DNA of 64,000 nucleotides from Abelmoschus esculentus (lineage: Eukaryota; Streptophyta; Magnoliopsida; Malvales; Malvaceae), in assembly GCA_035048815.1 (NCBI GenBank), contig JAUCBN010000022.1, forward strand, positions 18,084,501 through 18,148,500, in the 5' to 3' direction. Positions within the stretch are counted from its first letter, which is position 1, and every line of letters starts with the position of its first letter. This document shows, in pieces, positions 13,501 to 26,185 of the stretch. The position numbers and the translations under genes were made by a program. The notes below the pieces were generated by a model. The model saw nothing but the letters and a program-made list of their open reading frames with translations. It made no database searches and was not told the DNA's origin.

Positions 13501-13638
13501 CCCGACCTAAAATGGACCCGCACGCGACCCGAATCAAGTCAAAACATCAAATCAACTCGAAATGAAATGTATCCGATTTTACCCGACCTGACAGTACCCA
13601 ACCTAAGACCCATCCGAGTAACTGTTTTTACATCCCTA
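10557..13638. mobile_element. 3.1-kb hAT-like non-autonomous element with AT-repeat core
   Basis: Termini are inverted: TAGGGATGTAAAAA at the left and TTTTTACATCCCTA at the right. The flanks are TTTGTACC (10549-10556) and TTTATACC (13639-13646), an 8-bp target duplication with one mismatch, as expected for hAT transposons. Both ends carry subterminal arrays of short motifs of the type CCCGACCTGAAAT (about 10570-10870 and 13384-13620), in opposite orientation. Between them are about 2.4 kb of TA-rich repeats and a small less AT-rich island (11560-11705). No transposase is encoded, so the element would depend on a relative for movement. Confidence 0.8.
11160..12430. repeat. TA-dominated low-complexity repeat
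   Basis: Long runs of TATATA, ATATACATATA and TTAATATATA variants lie inside the hAT-like element, split by the 11560-11705 island. Such DNA expands by slippage and carries no coding frame. Confidence 0.75.
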
Positions 13639-14356
13639 TTTATACCCTCATTTAATCTAATTTATTTTATTTTTACCATTAAAATTATATAAATTTAATA
13701 AATTTTAACAGTTTTTTATTTTAATATTTAAACTTAAATTTAATTTCCAAATAATGGAACACTAAAATTATAGTACATCACAAGTTTGTATATTAATGTA
13801 TCATCTTAACTTAATGAAATCCAAATTCGATAAATGTTAAAAAGTTTCATATATAATATATTTCCATTGATTAAAGAAATATTATACAACAATATATTTA
13901 ATGCATGTTTATTTTAATTATAATTTCTTTAGTTAATCTTTTATTGTTAGACTAATCTGAATCGAATAATATAAAAATAATCATAAGGAGACACTCTCAA
14001 ACAAGTTTGTTCCATTCCATTTACCTTGCTTGTTTAAGAAAAATAAATAAAGAAATCTTTTTTTTTTTCTAAAAACTTGTGGTAATTACATCATACAAAT
14101 TCCAAAGTAGAGGATCTCAGTGATTCGACTTCGACCCTTGATCACACATATTATCCTACTCACAAACCCGAATGATCTTTTGCGATGCGACGATCCGATC
14201 TCGATTTAGTTTCCATCTCTATTGATTTCTCCGGGGAGGCCGGCTTTGTTAATTTATCACCGGAATCGGAATCTGCAAGTTTGTTCTCCTTAATCGAGAC
14301 TCGAACTTCAAACTTCATCAGAAACAGATGTGTTATCAACTCGATGAACGGTCATT
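13639..14356. other. 3' flank and probable 3' UTR of the PHD/GNAT gene
   Basis: From 13639 to about 14090 the DNA is AT-rich with nothing recognisable. From about 14100 to 14356 base composition becomes balanced, and the stretch continues directly from the stop codon at 14357-14359 of the minus-strand gene, so it is probably its 3' UTR. A short + frame at 14185-14454 has no family match that I can recognise. Confidence 0.4.
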
Positions 14357-17300
14357 TCACGGCGTATCACTTCCTTCAGATGATTGGCTGTTACATTCAT
14401 CGGCAGAATCTAATACTGTTTTCTTGTCCATCTCTGCAGTCTCTTCAACTGTGAGCTTGGTTTCGAAATCAGAAACAGAACCAAGGTTGTCATCTTCATT
14501 GACAGCTTCCGGATTACCGTCTTCTTGGGATCGAGTATTTTTATTGATATCAGAGTCTGATATGGTTGTATTTTCCTTGTCTACTGCATTATAATCTGTA
14601 GAGGTAGTGGCATTTTCACTGTCGGAAGCAGATCCGGTTGCAGTGTCCCCTGACCGTGAATCGGTCCCATCATCAGACTGATTATCGTCGGCAGGATACT
14701 TATTCTGCATCTCAAGTGCATCATGGCTTGATGTATCATATTTACCATCCGTCGCAGTTTCATCGTTAGGTTCCGGGGATTCATCTGAAGAACCAATGGT
14801 TCCACAAGTATCATTTACAAAAACATTTGGACAACGGGAATCTGAATCGGCAACTGCAGTTTCACCATTTATCCGATCAGAATGATGAGAACCACCATCA
14901 TCACACTCTTGAGTATCATTCCCAGATGAACCGGGTTCAGATCGATTAGCCACCCAGGGTGTGATATTCCCATTGGATCTTGGTGCGGCTTGCTTAGCAC
15001 CTAGAGGGGCGAATTTTGTAAAGTTAAGAACAGTAAATAAACATAATGGAAAAAACGGCAACAATTGTATCAACTAAAACCTGTGTCGGTCATCAAGTTT
15101 GCATCTGTATTTTCTAGCTTCAGCAGAACCTTCTGCAGCATCGTTATACCCGGGAAAGCCAACATATTCATGGACCTCATTTCTTGCCTAACCGATTCCT
15201 CTAGAGCGGTGAAACCAAAAACTGTAGTCCATGTATGTGTAAGTTCAGCAATTGCAGGGATGACTAGTTTGTGAACCTTGAGAGAACAGAGGGCCTTCCG
15301 AGAAACAAAAGCATAAACTAAGTCCATGAGTAAAGCATACGGTTGACATGATGTGTGTGTGTGTGTGTGCAGGAACACACTTAAATAAACCCGTACTAAC
15401 AGCTTACCGACTCAATAGCACTGAAAAGCCGTCGGAACATTCCCTGATGCCTGTATATGTGGCGTGTGCCGATGAATGGCATCTCTGCTAGCTGAGTTCC
15501 ATGGAACCTGCATACAGCAATAAGATACCAAATTGGTAAGCAGTTATTTGAATGATAGATAACCCAGATCCATTCATCAAATTCACCCGACCAGTAACAC
15601 GTACTACAAGAAGTCAGGTAAGTATGTTTAGTGATTCCAGTCATCACTATGTTCGGCATTTGTATAAATCCAACAAAAGAAAAATAACACCCGGGAAAGG
15701 TGCAGCATACAGATGCCAGAAGGTTAATTACCTGATTGATGCTGCAGAAATTATTTCGTCGCCTCTCTCAAGAATAGCAGTGTAGAATCCAGAATAATTC
15801 AGCCGGTTGAAGTTTGATCTTCAAAGGTAAAAGCAAAAAATTACAAACAGTTGAATAAATTAATATCAAACGGCTTAAATAAGAAATTTATCCAAAGATC
15901 ATTAATCCTTTAGAAAACAGTAATACAATATAAAGAACTACAGCATACAATCACCACCCGACAGTTCTCTGAAAGCATAACCATAATCTGACCAGAAATG
16001 TAATAAAAAGATCATAATGTGTTGTATATTGAAACACTCTGTTCGACGAAACCCTGAAACACCTCTTCATACTAAATATCATACATAATCTAGATAAATA
16101 TAGTGGACAAATTCAAAGATCAAAGGGTAAATTAAACAAAACTCCATTTCACAAATTAGAACAAGACTAATAATCAAGTTTGTTCTGCTAGACAAGCACT
16201 ACTATGGATAAACTAATAAGACAAACATCCTTAAAATTCAGCAACCAAAATGCTTACCCACAGTTATAAAGGACATTATTTACTATGTTGATCCCACTTC
16301 TCCTGTCAAGGATCGGCAAAAAGCATTCATCCAGCACAGTCATTGCAACTGCTAGTTTAGAATTGCATTCCACCCTTTGTGGAAGCCCTCTGGCAAATAT
16401 ATCTGAATCTGAATCTGTTCTTTGAACAAGAGACCATGAAAATCCTCCTTCTAGTTCATGTTTGACACCTAGATGCTTCTGTAAATTCTCAAATAGCTGT
16501 AGAAACAACAAAAACATTTCTTAACGTGTGCCTTCACTTGTTTAAACATAGTTCCATCAGACCAGCCACAAACCAGGACAAAATGAATAGAAACAAGCAA
16601 AAAGTACAGCAATTTTTATTCCAGGAAAATAAAATTTGAGAAACTAAAACTTCATTTCATAACGCATCAACTCAATAAGGGAAAAATTAAAAAGAAAATT
16701 CCAGAATCAAAAGATCTGAGATAAAATACATCTACCAGAAAACAATATATTACACGGCTACAAACCAATCTTTCTGTTTAAACAATATTTATAATAAAAA
16801 AGCAAACATTGCAGCAAATACAAAAATTATTGCTGCACTTCACAATTGGGAAACAAAATCCACTGCATACAAATAAAATTTCATTGTCAATTGGGATGAT
16901 AGTAACATTTTAGAGCTAACCATAACCATAGCAACAAATGTCAATTCCATCATGTCATGAATAAACCAAGGCTACTTTCAAACCAACATGTAAGATGGGT
17001 TTACCATCTCTTAAAGATGGTATACAGAGGGCATGAATGCTTCTACCATTGATTTTCCCATTTTCTTGGTTCACGTCTAATCACAATATTCAGAATTCCA
17101 ACAGAGAATATATTACCTCACCACATGGCTGCCCACAAAAGGGAAGAGCCAAATTGCTGGATTCAATATGAATCTCATCTGTCACTTTGATGCAAGACTT
17201 GTGGTCTGCAAAAGCGGAAAGGATCAGATTATTTTTTTAAAAAGAAAACAAGGAGGCTAAAGTACAAAGGAACTTCAAACTTGAAATAATTGAGAACACC

Positions 17301-20300
17301 AAAAAGAAGAGAATTGGTACATCTTTTCTCACACAGGTTGCACGTGAGGACACAATCTGTTATATCATCCTCTCGATCAACGCCGCTGCCATTACCACAA
17401 AATTTGCATATACAGTATGGACATTGCCAATCACCCGATGGTAGAAACTGTAATCGTGTATATATAAAAGCTAAGTGAAGCCACTAAGCAGCATTGCTAA
17501 CAAGAACAATACAAGTTCATGTTCAACCGCTAAGCAGTATAAGTCAACAAGCATAAAACACAAAAAAAAGAAGAAGAAGAAGGAGCAAACTTTCAATTCA
17601 ACCATAAGTACAATTTCAAAAACAAATCTAAAATAGTAATGTTGTAAGGACAATAAGCTATTTTCACTTCATCTTTTGGAAGGCAACTAAAAACCAATTG
17701 TTTTCTGGTCAAAAACATAAGACAGAAAGCAATTAATCTATCTAACAGTAAACATCGATTTTTACTTTTAATGGGAGCAGCATTAAGCCACCGAAAAACA
17801 TTTCTTGCAATAAATCCAAAACATTGCTGATACCAACTCAGGGAGCAGGTCTTAAGAACAGTCAGCTAGGAGAAAACTTCAGAAAAGGGTATGTCTTCTA
17901 AAACTTATAAAAAAGAAAGAGATCTATGCCTTCACATGTAATGTTAGTTACATGTCCAATTGCTAATAAAAGGACACCACAGAATGCTCATTAATCATGT
18001 TTGGCTCTAAACGAATTTAGGAACCACTAAACATAGCCTCAGTAGTTAAAACCTTCAAAAGAAGGTAAAGTTCTGGTTAAACGAAGAAATTGTACTGACT
18101 AAAAGTAAAAACTTATTTAGATTAAATCTGGTCATTAACTCTATGAGAAAAACTTATAGGGGGAAAAAGCTAACAAGAGAGACTGACCACCATTTATAAA
18201 TGTAAAACTTTATATAGCAGGAGAAAAAAATTATGCATAAGTACCTCTATATTGAGGCAGCTCTGATGAAACGTTGAGGGACAACTGTCACAACATATCA
18301 GATCCCCACCATCTCCACAAATGCCACAAGCATCGTCACTGGGGTCATCACCATTTACATCTACAGAATGAAAACCAATCAGCTCAGACTCCACTTGTCT
18401 GTTCCATGCATCTATTTGGCACTGAAGGAGAGAAACACCGGTATCCAAATATATATTCTGAAATGGCTGGCGCAATTTGCTTCCAGCATGAATCTCAAAT
18501 TTAGAAACTGTCAGAATTTTACTACAACAACCACAGTGGATTCCATCCCTTGTGATCCATCCCTTTAGCATCACTTTTGTTTGCCTACGGTTCATATACT
18601 GCACCTTTTGGCTCAACTGCACAGCCCCAGAATCAATCAACCAGGCAAGCAGTGTTCTTTTCCCAGAATATGGAACAAAGTCATCACCCTCTGAACTCAG
18701 ACCCACATTCGAACCACGAACCAACAGGGTGCATCTGCCAAGTTTTCTACTTTTTCTTCCATGAACACGGTGAGAATTGGGTATAGAGGTTGGTTTTTCG
18801 CAGTTATCATGCACATGGAGAGAACTTTGACCATTTGCATTTCCACTGAAGGCATCATTGTCATTCATCCTAAATTTATACGACTTACCCTTCATGAAGG
18901 AACTTAATTTCTCTTCATGACTCAAGCTATCCATACTCTCTTCTTCATGCCTGGTACTTGAAGATTTCCTAGCAAGAGGTTCTTGAGCATTCTCGCTGCC
19001 ACTTTCATCTTTTTGCTTATTTTTTAACTCCCTCTTCTTTCCTGTTTTCCTTGTTAATTGGCCAAGTAATTCATCTGATAATGGTGTAAATGCAGGTCCA
19101 TTCCCCAAGGGATTCCTGTCATCATCCTCATCTAGCTGTTTTAGAAGTGCATCATATGCCTTGATGATGGACCAGTAGGCAGTTCCAGAAGGGTTGATGT
19201 ACACTGCATCCAAGTAATCCCTGTTCCTCCTTGGTCTATAATCTATTGTCCAACCAGCTTCCTGAAGCATCCCCCTTATTCGTTCCCGTAATTTCTGCTT
19301 TTCTGTGCCATATCCACGTCTAGCTTTTCCTTCCTTGGTTCTGGTAAGCTGAAGCTGCTCAACTTGAGATTTGCCATTAACCCTCTTTGTTGGATTAGAA
19401 GCTTCAGAGTCCTTTGGTCGCAGCTTCGGAGATGTATCACTGTCATCTGAATCAGAGTCAGATACCTTATTCTTCTTGGTTGTTGGAGTCCTTAGCAAGA
19501 TCTTTTTCTTTTTCTCTTTCCCGCCAAATAAAACAGGCTTCTCAAGCACTTCTGTTTCAGAGTACAATGATGGTTGAACATGCAAGTTCCTTCTAGCTGC
19601 ATCATCAGTCCTTGAACCACTACGTTCTTCCTCAACTTCCAAGGGATTAAAATTTTTCAAAGGCTCACCAAACTTCTTGCTCTTGTTCACCATTACCTTC
19701 AAAACACCATTTTTGCCCTGAACCCTGATGGGTTTATCTGAATCAGCCATATACCTCTCCCTCAACAACGGATAATGCATAAGAGTGTCATCCCTATCCT
19801 TCCTAAACCTGTTTCTACCATCATGATCACCACGAATCATCCCTTCACTTTTATCAAAGTACAAATTCTTCTTCTTCTTCTTCTTCTTCCCATGAAAAGC
19901 ATGCATGCTTGGACCACTCTCATATTCCATCTCACTACTCACCCGAGCAACCGCAGACATTGAACCCAACAGTCTCCTCCTGTGTACATCGTCGCCACCA
20001 TAATCAAATCTGCTCCTTCTCATAGTCATATCCCCATTACAATCAAACACATCTAACCTACTCCTCTTACTCACACCCAAATCCTCATCATTCCAACCAA
20101 TGAAACCTTCCTCACATTGTCTTATCCTCACCTCTCTATTCCTCTTCCTGCCAATTTCGCTCTCTTCATAAACAGCTAAACCATTACAAGCCTGAAATGT
20201 TTCCATCCCAACCCTCCTTTGAGGTGGCATTACTAGGTCATCACTAGAACCCGAATCGCTCATAATCATCCTAGATCTCTTCTTATCTGTTTTAGGCTCG

Positions 20301-20434
20301 TAATTCTTACGGGTCCCGGAGGACCCGGCTCCACCCGTACCATTCCCTTTCTTCCTCACGATCAAACACCCCGATTGGGTCCTATTCTTCACCACAATCC
20401 CCGAATGCTCACCAGATCTCAATCGCTCATCCAT
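14357..20434 (-). CDS. PHD-finger and GNAT acetyltransferase-like protein (IDM1 family)
   Basis: Eight coding exons with GT-AG borders and phases that join cleanly: 20434-18245, 17447-17321, 17205-17117, 16496-16258, 15818-15732, 15507-15408, 15294-15081 and 15000-14357. Together they give 1,229 residues. The start is the ATG of MDERLRSGEHSG, the usual family N terminus. Domains: a Lys/Arg-rich, nuclear-type N-terminal half; a conserved block near residues 375-430 (LRERIRGMLQEAGW, YINPSGTAYWSI); a block near 580-650 (SGKRTLLAWLIDSG); a PHD finger from about 700 (CGICGDGGDLICCDSCPSTF) into exon 2 (GDWQCPYCICKFCG); and a GNAT-like fold over exons 4-7 with MPFIGTRHIYRHQGMFRRLF, an acetyl-CoA-site motif. 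The last exon is an acidic Ser/Asp/Glu tail. The family includes Arabidopsis IDM1, a histone acetyltransferase that promotes DNA demethylation. The N terminus looks closer to less-studied paralogs. I see no disabling change. Confidence 0.88.
15352..15369. repeat. (TG)n microsatellite in an intron
   Basis: About nine TG units lie in the intron between the exons ending at 15408 and starting at 15294 of the PHD/GNAT gene. Confidence 0.8.
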
Positions 20435-21282
20435 CAAAACCAAGCATGCAAGAAAAAAAACTAAATTCCTATTATTTCCCTCAAATTCATCACAAATTAG
20501 AACAAAATCCGTTAAAAATAGAAGGATAAAACCTAGACCTCGCTCTTACACTTGATCTGTGGTGAAAAATTCCCAGGAAACGATAAAAGAAAAAGTGACA
20601 AACCTGGCTGAACAAATATAAATTTTTTAAATAAATGTCTAAAATTTTCAAACGAGATAATGTGTTGCGGGGAAAGATATACCTCGCTGTCGATTAAACA
20701 CAGTATCCTTTTACCGGCAGTTCGCCGGCGATAACTGACGCAATTTTCCGGCGAAGAAAACGAGAGGAGAAATTAGGGGGAAACACAAAAAGGCAGAGAA
20801 CAGAGAAAAATATATATATTTCGGATTTGGAATTATATAAAATTAAAAATAAAATATAACAAATACAAATTAAATTAGGATTAGGATTTGGTATTTTATT
20901 AGTATTTTTAGATAAATATTTTCTTTTCATATTTTACGTGTTCTTTTTGGTTGATTAATTTAATTAATTTCGTCACCCCGTTTCAGTCCAAATCTCGCTG
21001 TTACAGGAAGAAGGACAAGATGGTACGACATCGTTCAGTGAACACGTCAGATGGGCCCACGAGTCAATAATTCCTATATAATTTACTTACCATATAAGTT
21101 CTATTTTTATTTAAATTTTAATTAAATTAAGAAAAAACTTAAAATTAATACTTTAATTCAAGTAGGATTAGGATTTGTTTACCCTATATAAAATATGAAG
21201 TCTTAAACTAGGGTTTCGCTTGTGAGTTTGACATATATATGCAGGCAATATAAGTTCAACAAGAAGAGAACCAGGAGCAGCG
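20435..21282. promoter_or_regulatory. Divergent intergenic region between the PHD/GNAT gene and F-box copy 1
   Basis: It holds the 5' UTR/promoter of the minus-strand PHD/GNAT gene and the promoter of the plus-strand F-box gene. A donor-like site (GAG then GTATATC, near 20680) suggests an intron in the PHD gene 5' UTR. A TATA-like CCTATATAAAATATG lies near 21182, about 100 bases before the F-box ATG. Nearly all of this region recurs at about 35.34-36.26 kb, which shows that the duplicated unit began at the first exon of the PHD gene. Confidence 0.6.
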
Positions 21283-22391
21283 ATGAGTAGGCAATCAAAT
21301 CCTATGGAATATGTCTCGGAAGATATTTTGGTGGAGCTTCTTTCCAGATTGCCTATTAAATCTTTATGTCGATTCAAATGTGTTTCGAAAACATGGCGAA
21401 ACCTAATCTCTGATTCCTATCTTGTGAAATTGCAATTAATCCAGTCTACTAAGTCCAAGAGACTAACTTATGTTATGTGTCGTTGGAACGACTTTCCTCG
21501 AAGGTTGGAATTGGATTACGATTCATTGGTTAGTGGATATGAAGTGAATCCGGTGGCGGAGGACTTGTCGTTCGGCTTGAAGTTCAGCAGTAATAACTTG
21601 AAGATGAAGTTGTGGGGTTCATGCAATTGTCTGTTGTGTGTTTTTGCTTCTCCAAGATCCCTAGCCTTGGTCAATCCATCAATCAGACAAACCAAGACAA
21701 TTGTTTCCAATCAGGATCCCAACATTATGCCCGATTTCGCCTCTATGCATCCGATTTACGGTGGGTTTGGATATGATTCTGTTAACGACGATTATAAGGT
21801 AGTGAACATCGATCGTCGAACCAATCACATTGCTATCGTATTATATGTCTACTCGTTAAAAAACCGTGCATGGAGTTGCATTGGGGATTTCCCGTACGAT
21901 GGTCGGACAGCAACCTCCATCCGAGGTTACACTGTCCACATGAATGGATTTATCTACTGGATCACTGCCTATGGTTCGGAACCAACTCTCAGCATCACTG
22001 CTCTTGACCCAGGTAAGCAAGAATTCTCAAGGATCCCGATGCCAATTTCCAATGACTTAAACAGTCAGAACTGTATGCAATGAGAGAAAATCTTTGTATT
22101 GGGATTGGTGGTTATCCATTAGAAGTATATGAATTCTGGGTGATGAAAAACCATGGCGTCCTGGAGTCGTGGAGAAGAATCGATTTAAAACTCGATTGTC
22201 AAACCGTGCCATCGGTGCTCGATATTCCGAGTAGTGAAGAAGCTTTGATCCTAACCGAGGGGAGTTTGTTTCTATATAATCACCAGAAGGGGAGTCTAAA
22301 GTCAGTGACTCTTGGGAGAATTTCGATCGGTTACATCAAGGCTTTGCTGAATTCTAGTTTTTCATATTTGGAGAGCATAATTGAACTGTAG
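21283..22391 (+). pseudogene. F-box/FBA gene copy 1, truncated by a 2-base insertion
   Basis: Family role: F-box proteins give substrate choice to SCF ubiquitin ligases; this subfamily resembles CPR1/CPR30 F-box-associated proteins. The F-box is at residues 6-50 (SEDILVELLSRLPIKSLCRF) and the FBA region follows (LWGSCN, ALVNPSIRQTKTI, GFGYDSVNDDYKVV). Compared with the sister copies, two extra A residues at 22069-22070 shift the frame, and a TGA at 22081-22083 ends the protein after 266 residues. The displaced C terminus continues in another frame to 22391 (PLEVYEFWVMKNHGVLESW). The N-terminal 266 residues stay open, so a shortened F-box protein could still be made, but loss of about 100 residues argues for a dying gene. 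Confidence 0.82.
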
Positions 22392-23203
22392 ACTGTAGTG
22401 AAAAAAAAATCTTATCTAATTTGTTTAATTAATTAGTAGGAAAAAAATATGATTTTTTTAAACCTTACATATATATATCTTAGCTTTTCTTCTTTATTTT
22501 AATTGCCATGAAAAATCTCCCCAAACAACTACAACTACACATAAGAACGAGTTATCTGATGGAATTCTATTAAGAAAATTATTTAAAAACATTTAAATTT
22601 GAAAAAAATCAACGGTCAGTACGAGTTATATATTTTTAAAGGATTAAAAAAATAAGTTTATAATTATTCCTATTTATTATTTTTAATTTTTAAAATTTTG
22701 AGGGGTGGTGATCTTATGGTCTACTTTTTATATTACATCATTAATAGATGATTAAAATATAAATAATTTAAAAATTAAAATTTTATTAATAAAAAAACAT
22801 ATAAAAATAAAGTTTAGTATTGATTTATATAATTTAATAATTTTATATAATTTGCGATAGAATTGTTTGCACCATAATTAATTTTTCTTATCCCTTTAAT
22901 GCGTAATCAAATTTTGTTTTAATTAATATAATTCTTAAATTTTAAATTTAAATTATAATTCTTAAAATCTAAATACATAAATTTAAAATTTTAAACGATG
23001 AGCTTTAAATTTAATTTTTAAATATTAAAATTAATTTTTTTAGAAATATAGTATTTGTTTAAATTTTAAAAATTTTAATAAAACATGTTATACACATTAT
23101 TTGAATCCTGATCACCTGAATAAAATATATTATTCTTTATCACTGAGATTACTCTGAAAATTCTCATTCGTTCTTTTTTTTTTTTAAAATTTAAATTACA
23201 TGC

Positions 23204-23239
<36 letters not shown>

Positions 23240-23557
23240 CGTTTTTGGGATGCCTTTTACCATATACACATTACAAACATTTAATTAATATATGTTTTAT
23301 TTTTCTTTTTATTATTTATATATATTAATATCTAAGGCAACATATTTAAATTAATATTTTTATTATATATTTGAAGTTAGTAATTTTTACCATATACATA
23401 TTTTTTAAATTAATACATATAAATATATTATTTTGTATATAAGTATATTTATATATACTTTTTATTAGTTATTAATATATGGTTATCAATCTTATTTTTT
23501 TAAAATAGTCCTCCGAACTTTATTTGAAACATAAAAAACCAATGAAGTTTCAGCTAA
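22392..23557. other. AT-rich 3' flank of F-box copy 1
   Basis: No gene seen. The first 100 bases match the downstream flank of other F-box copies. The stretch 23225-23550 matches 57518-57636 plus 59131-59320, where an insertion now separates the two halves. It is part of the ancestral duplicated unit. Confidence 0.55.
23206..23235. repeat. (TA)n microsatellite
   Basis: About 15 uninterrupted TA units. Confidence 0.85.
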
Positions 23558-23744
23558 TAGAGGTGAGTATTTGATAGTCGAGTAAAAAAAATTTAAGTTA
23601 TTCGAGTTGACGAGTCATATTTTACAATTCAAACTTTATTTAAAAAAATTTTCGGTTCGAGTCGAGTTTAAGAAATTTGAGTCCAATCAAGTCGAGTTTT
23701 CAAGTTCCTATAAATATTTAATTGTAATCACTACAGCAAAACAG

Positions 23745-24235
23745 TTCAACAGCAGCGTTTTTTTGGTCTATAGCGGCGTTTAAAAGCGCCGCTAAAAGAA
23801 TCAACGGCGCATAAAAAAGCGTTGCTGAAACAAGCGCCACAAATAACAACGACGTTTTTTTTCTGTAAAACGCCGCAAAAGTACATTATCTCTAGCGGCG
23901 TTTGGTTTATAAAACGTCGTTATAGGACATTATCTCTAGCGGCGTTTTATCCAAAAACGCCGTTGTTTGTCTTTATCTACAGTGGCGTTTGTTTCAGAAA
24001 CGACACTGTTCGTCTTTAGCTATAGTGGCGTTTGTTTAAGAAACGCTATTAATAATATACTATAGCGGCGTTTCATATAAAAACGCCGCAATTGTGATGC
24101 ACTACAAGGGCGTTTTTTGCTATAAACGCCTCAATATGTCACTGCAATAGTGGCGTTTGTTTTTGGAAAACGCCACTTTAGATTTATTCTTTATGGCGTT
24201 TTTTGTAATACAAACGCCGCTGTTGGTACTGTATT
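23745..24235. repeat. Left subterminal repeat array of the CACTA element
   Basis: About nine units contain GCGGCGTTT paired with AACGCCGC or AAACGCCAC, one pair roughly every 45-60 bases and often as small inverted repeats. In En/Spm such arrays bind the TNPA protein. Here that function is inferred. Confidence 0.85.
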
Positions 24236-24449
24236 ACCCATTTTTTTATTATTTTATGTTGACAAAATTTTCCCTGCTACAATCCAATATAAAACTGAAA
24301 AATGATAACAAGACCTTAAATTATAACAAAGAGTCTAGAACATTAATATAAAATAAAGTTACAAGTCTAGTAGATCCTTAATGTCAAACAAAATTAAATG
24401 TTAAAGTAAAATAAAGTAGCAACCACAACCTGACTGAACTTAAAATTAA

Positions 24450-26094
24450 TTAAGGTGACGAACTATTTCCTTGGCTCTGTTTTAACATTGCCATCATTTC
24501 CTGAAATTGTTTTTGAAGATTCTGATATGCAGATTCTCTCTCAGCTTCTCTTGCTGCTCTCTCGTCTTCTCTTTCAGCTTCTCTTGCTGCTCTCTCAACT
24601 TCTTTTGCTTCTCTCTCGGCTTCTCTCCTTTCTCTCTCAGCTTCCTTGGCTTCTATCTCGGCTTGAAATTGAGTTAATTGTTGTTTTAAACAACTAACTT
24701 TAGCTTTAGAAGACTGGCTTTGAGATGGCATGTATTGAGATGAGTTTGTTCCAAAATATTTGATTGGGGTAACAAATGATCCTTGACACCGCACCCTACC
24801 ATATCTTTCAGGACCCAAAACATCAGCAAAAACTTGATTGTCAATATCATCCATAATAGCAGAACCATTAGTTGAAACTGTTGCTTCATACTCTGTCTTT
24901 TTTTCCTTCATTTTCATCTGATAATCATTTAAAAAAATATATATGGAATGAAATTATATATTTAAAAGAATCTAGAACCTAATTTATATGTATAAGAAAT
25001 ATACCATAATTTCTCCAGCTTCAGGATTTATTGGGGAGCCATCCTTTTTTGTATGTGTAATATCAAAGAGCTTTAGCCGTCCAATGCTAACACCAGTCGT
25101 AATTTGCTACACAAAAAATAAAAATTAAAACTATCTTTAGTATAATTCATTCAAGATTATAATTAATTAAAAAAATAATACCTCCTCATTAGCTATACGA
25201 GCAAAACTCTTCGTTCCGGCTGTATGAGTGAACTTTTGCTTTTGTCTGCTAGCAACTCCAATACGCTCTCGATCATGTAATATCCAATTTGAAATACGTA
25301 TAAAATTATATTATAATGATATAGTATTATTTGTTTAATTACATCGATATTACCTCTCCTTTTGTTGAACTCCAAAATCTAACAACATCTTCCCATTGAT
25401 ATCGTAGTATTTCGGGTGGGACATTTTGAAGCTTCTCTTGAAGGCTCAGATTATTCTTGAAATATGATTTTTTCAAAAAGCTTCTATGGTCTCTCCATTT
25501 CTTTCCTAAGGCATGCTTCACATAATCATCTAAGACCTCCAAAGAAAATTTATCCTGAAAATCACACAATTAAAACAAGATATAAATATTACTATTTAAA
25601 TATAATTGTTTAGCTACTACAACATTATTACCTTAACAAGATCCAAAGCTTGATTTTTGTTACTGTTAGGCATCTGACGCCATGACTCATAATTGATCGG
25701 CAAAATTGAAGCATTTCGTGCAACAATGCCTAAATAACTAGCCAGGACACTTGCTTCTGCCTCAATCGGTTGTCCTGTTTCATTTCTTGAAACTTTCACA
25801 CGTTCTTCAATTGGGAGATCGTATAATTCAGTCAATGTCGTACGCCCTCTAGTCTTGCGCCTTCGACCATTTCCACCTACATATCAAATATCTTAAGTCG
25901 AAATTGTTTAAATAAAGCCAATAATAACTAGGTATGATTCAAATAAATTTTTAAAAATTACCTTCAATTTCTATATTTTCAACTGTTTCAGGTACTTGTG
26001 AAGAATCAACACCAGACAAATCATCATCATTTGTTTCACCTTTCACACAAGGAACTTGAACAATATGCAGGATATTAAGTTTCCTCCTAGGCAT
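24450..26094 (-). CDS. TNPA-like CACTA protein (plant transposase, Ptta/En/Spm type)
   Basis: Family role: DNA-binding accessory protein of CACTA transposons. The start MPRRKLNIL is at 26094. Probable exons are 26094-25962, 25876-25632, 25554-25354, about 25270-25182, about 25105-25010 and 24917-24450. Borders fit GT-AG for the first three; the acceptor of the fourth is not a good AG. Recognisable family blocks are VASYLGIVARNA-like (VLASYLGIVARNASILP), DYVKHALGKKWRDHRSFLKK, PPEILRYQWEDVVRFWSS, KFTHTAGTKSFARI and DGSPINPEAGEI. The last exon has a charged coiled coil (repeated EAERE and AAREAE) that would support dimer formation. I see no stop within the joined frames, but the weak splice site leaves expression in doubt. 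Confidence 0.72.
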
Positions 26095-26185
26095 GATACC
26101 TGCAATATAAAAATTAGTGACAACAATACTATTAACAATTATAATATGCAATTAATTTTAATATAAATCGTATTATATTATGAAG

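Noticed and set aside
14185..14594. Plus-strand genes at the end of the PHD/GNAT gene
   Set aside because: They are shadows of, or lie next to, the minus-strand last exon and 3' UTR, with no recognisable domains.
20694..20930. Small minus-strand gene conserved at 35553-35756
   Set aside because: The similarity reflects the duplicated 5' flank of the PHD/GNAT gene; the frames have no domain and are not preserved at both ends.
23745..24235. CRISPR-like array
   Set aside because: Units are imperfect inverted repeats at irregular spacing at both ends of a CACTA element; they are transposon subterminal repeats in a plant genome.
24455..24697. Plus-strand open frame rich in Leu/Ser (QLLLLLSRLL)
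   Set aside because: It is the reverse complement of the coiled-coil exon of the TNPA-like gene on the minus strand.
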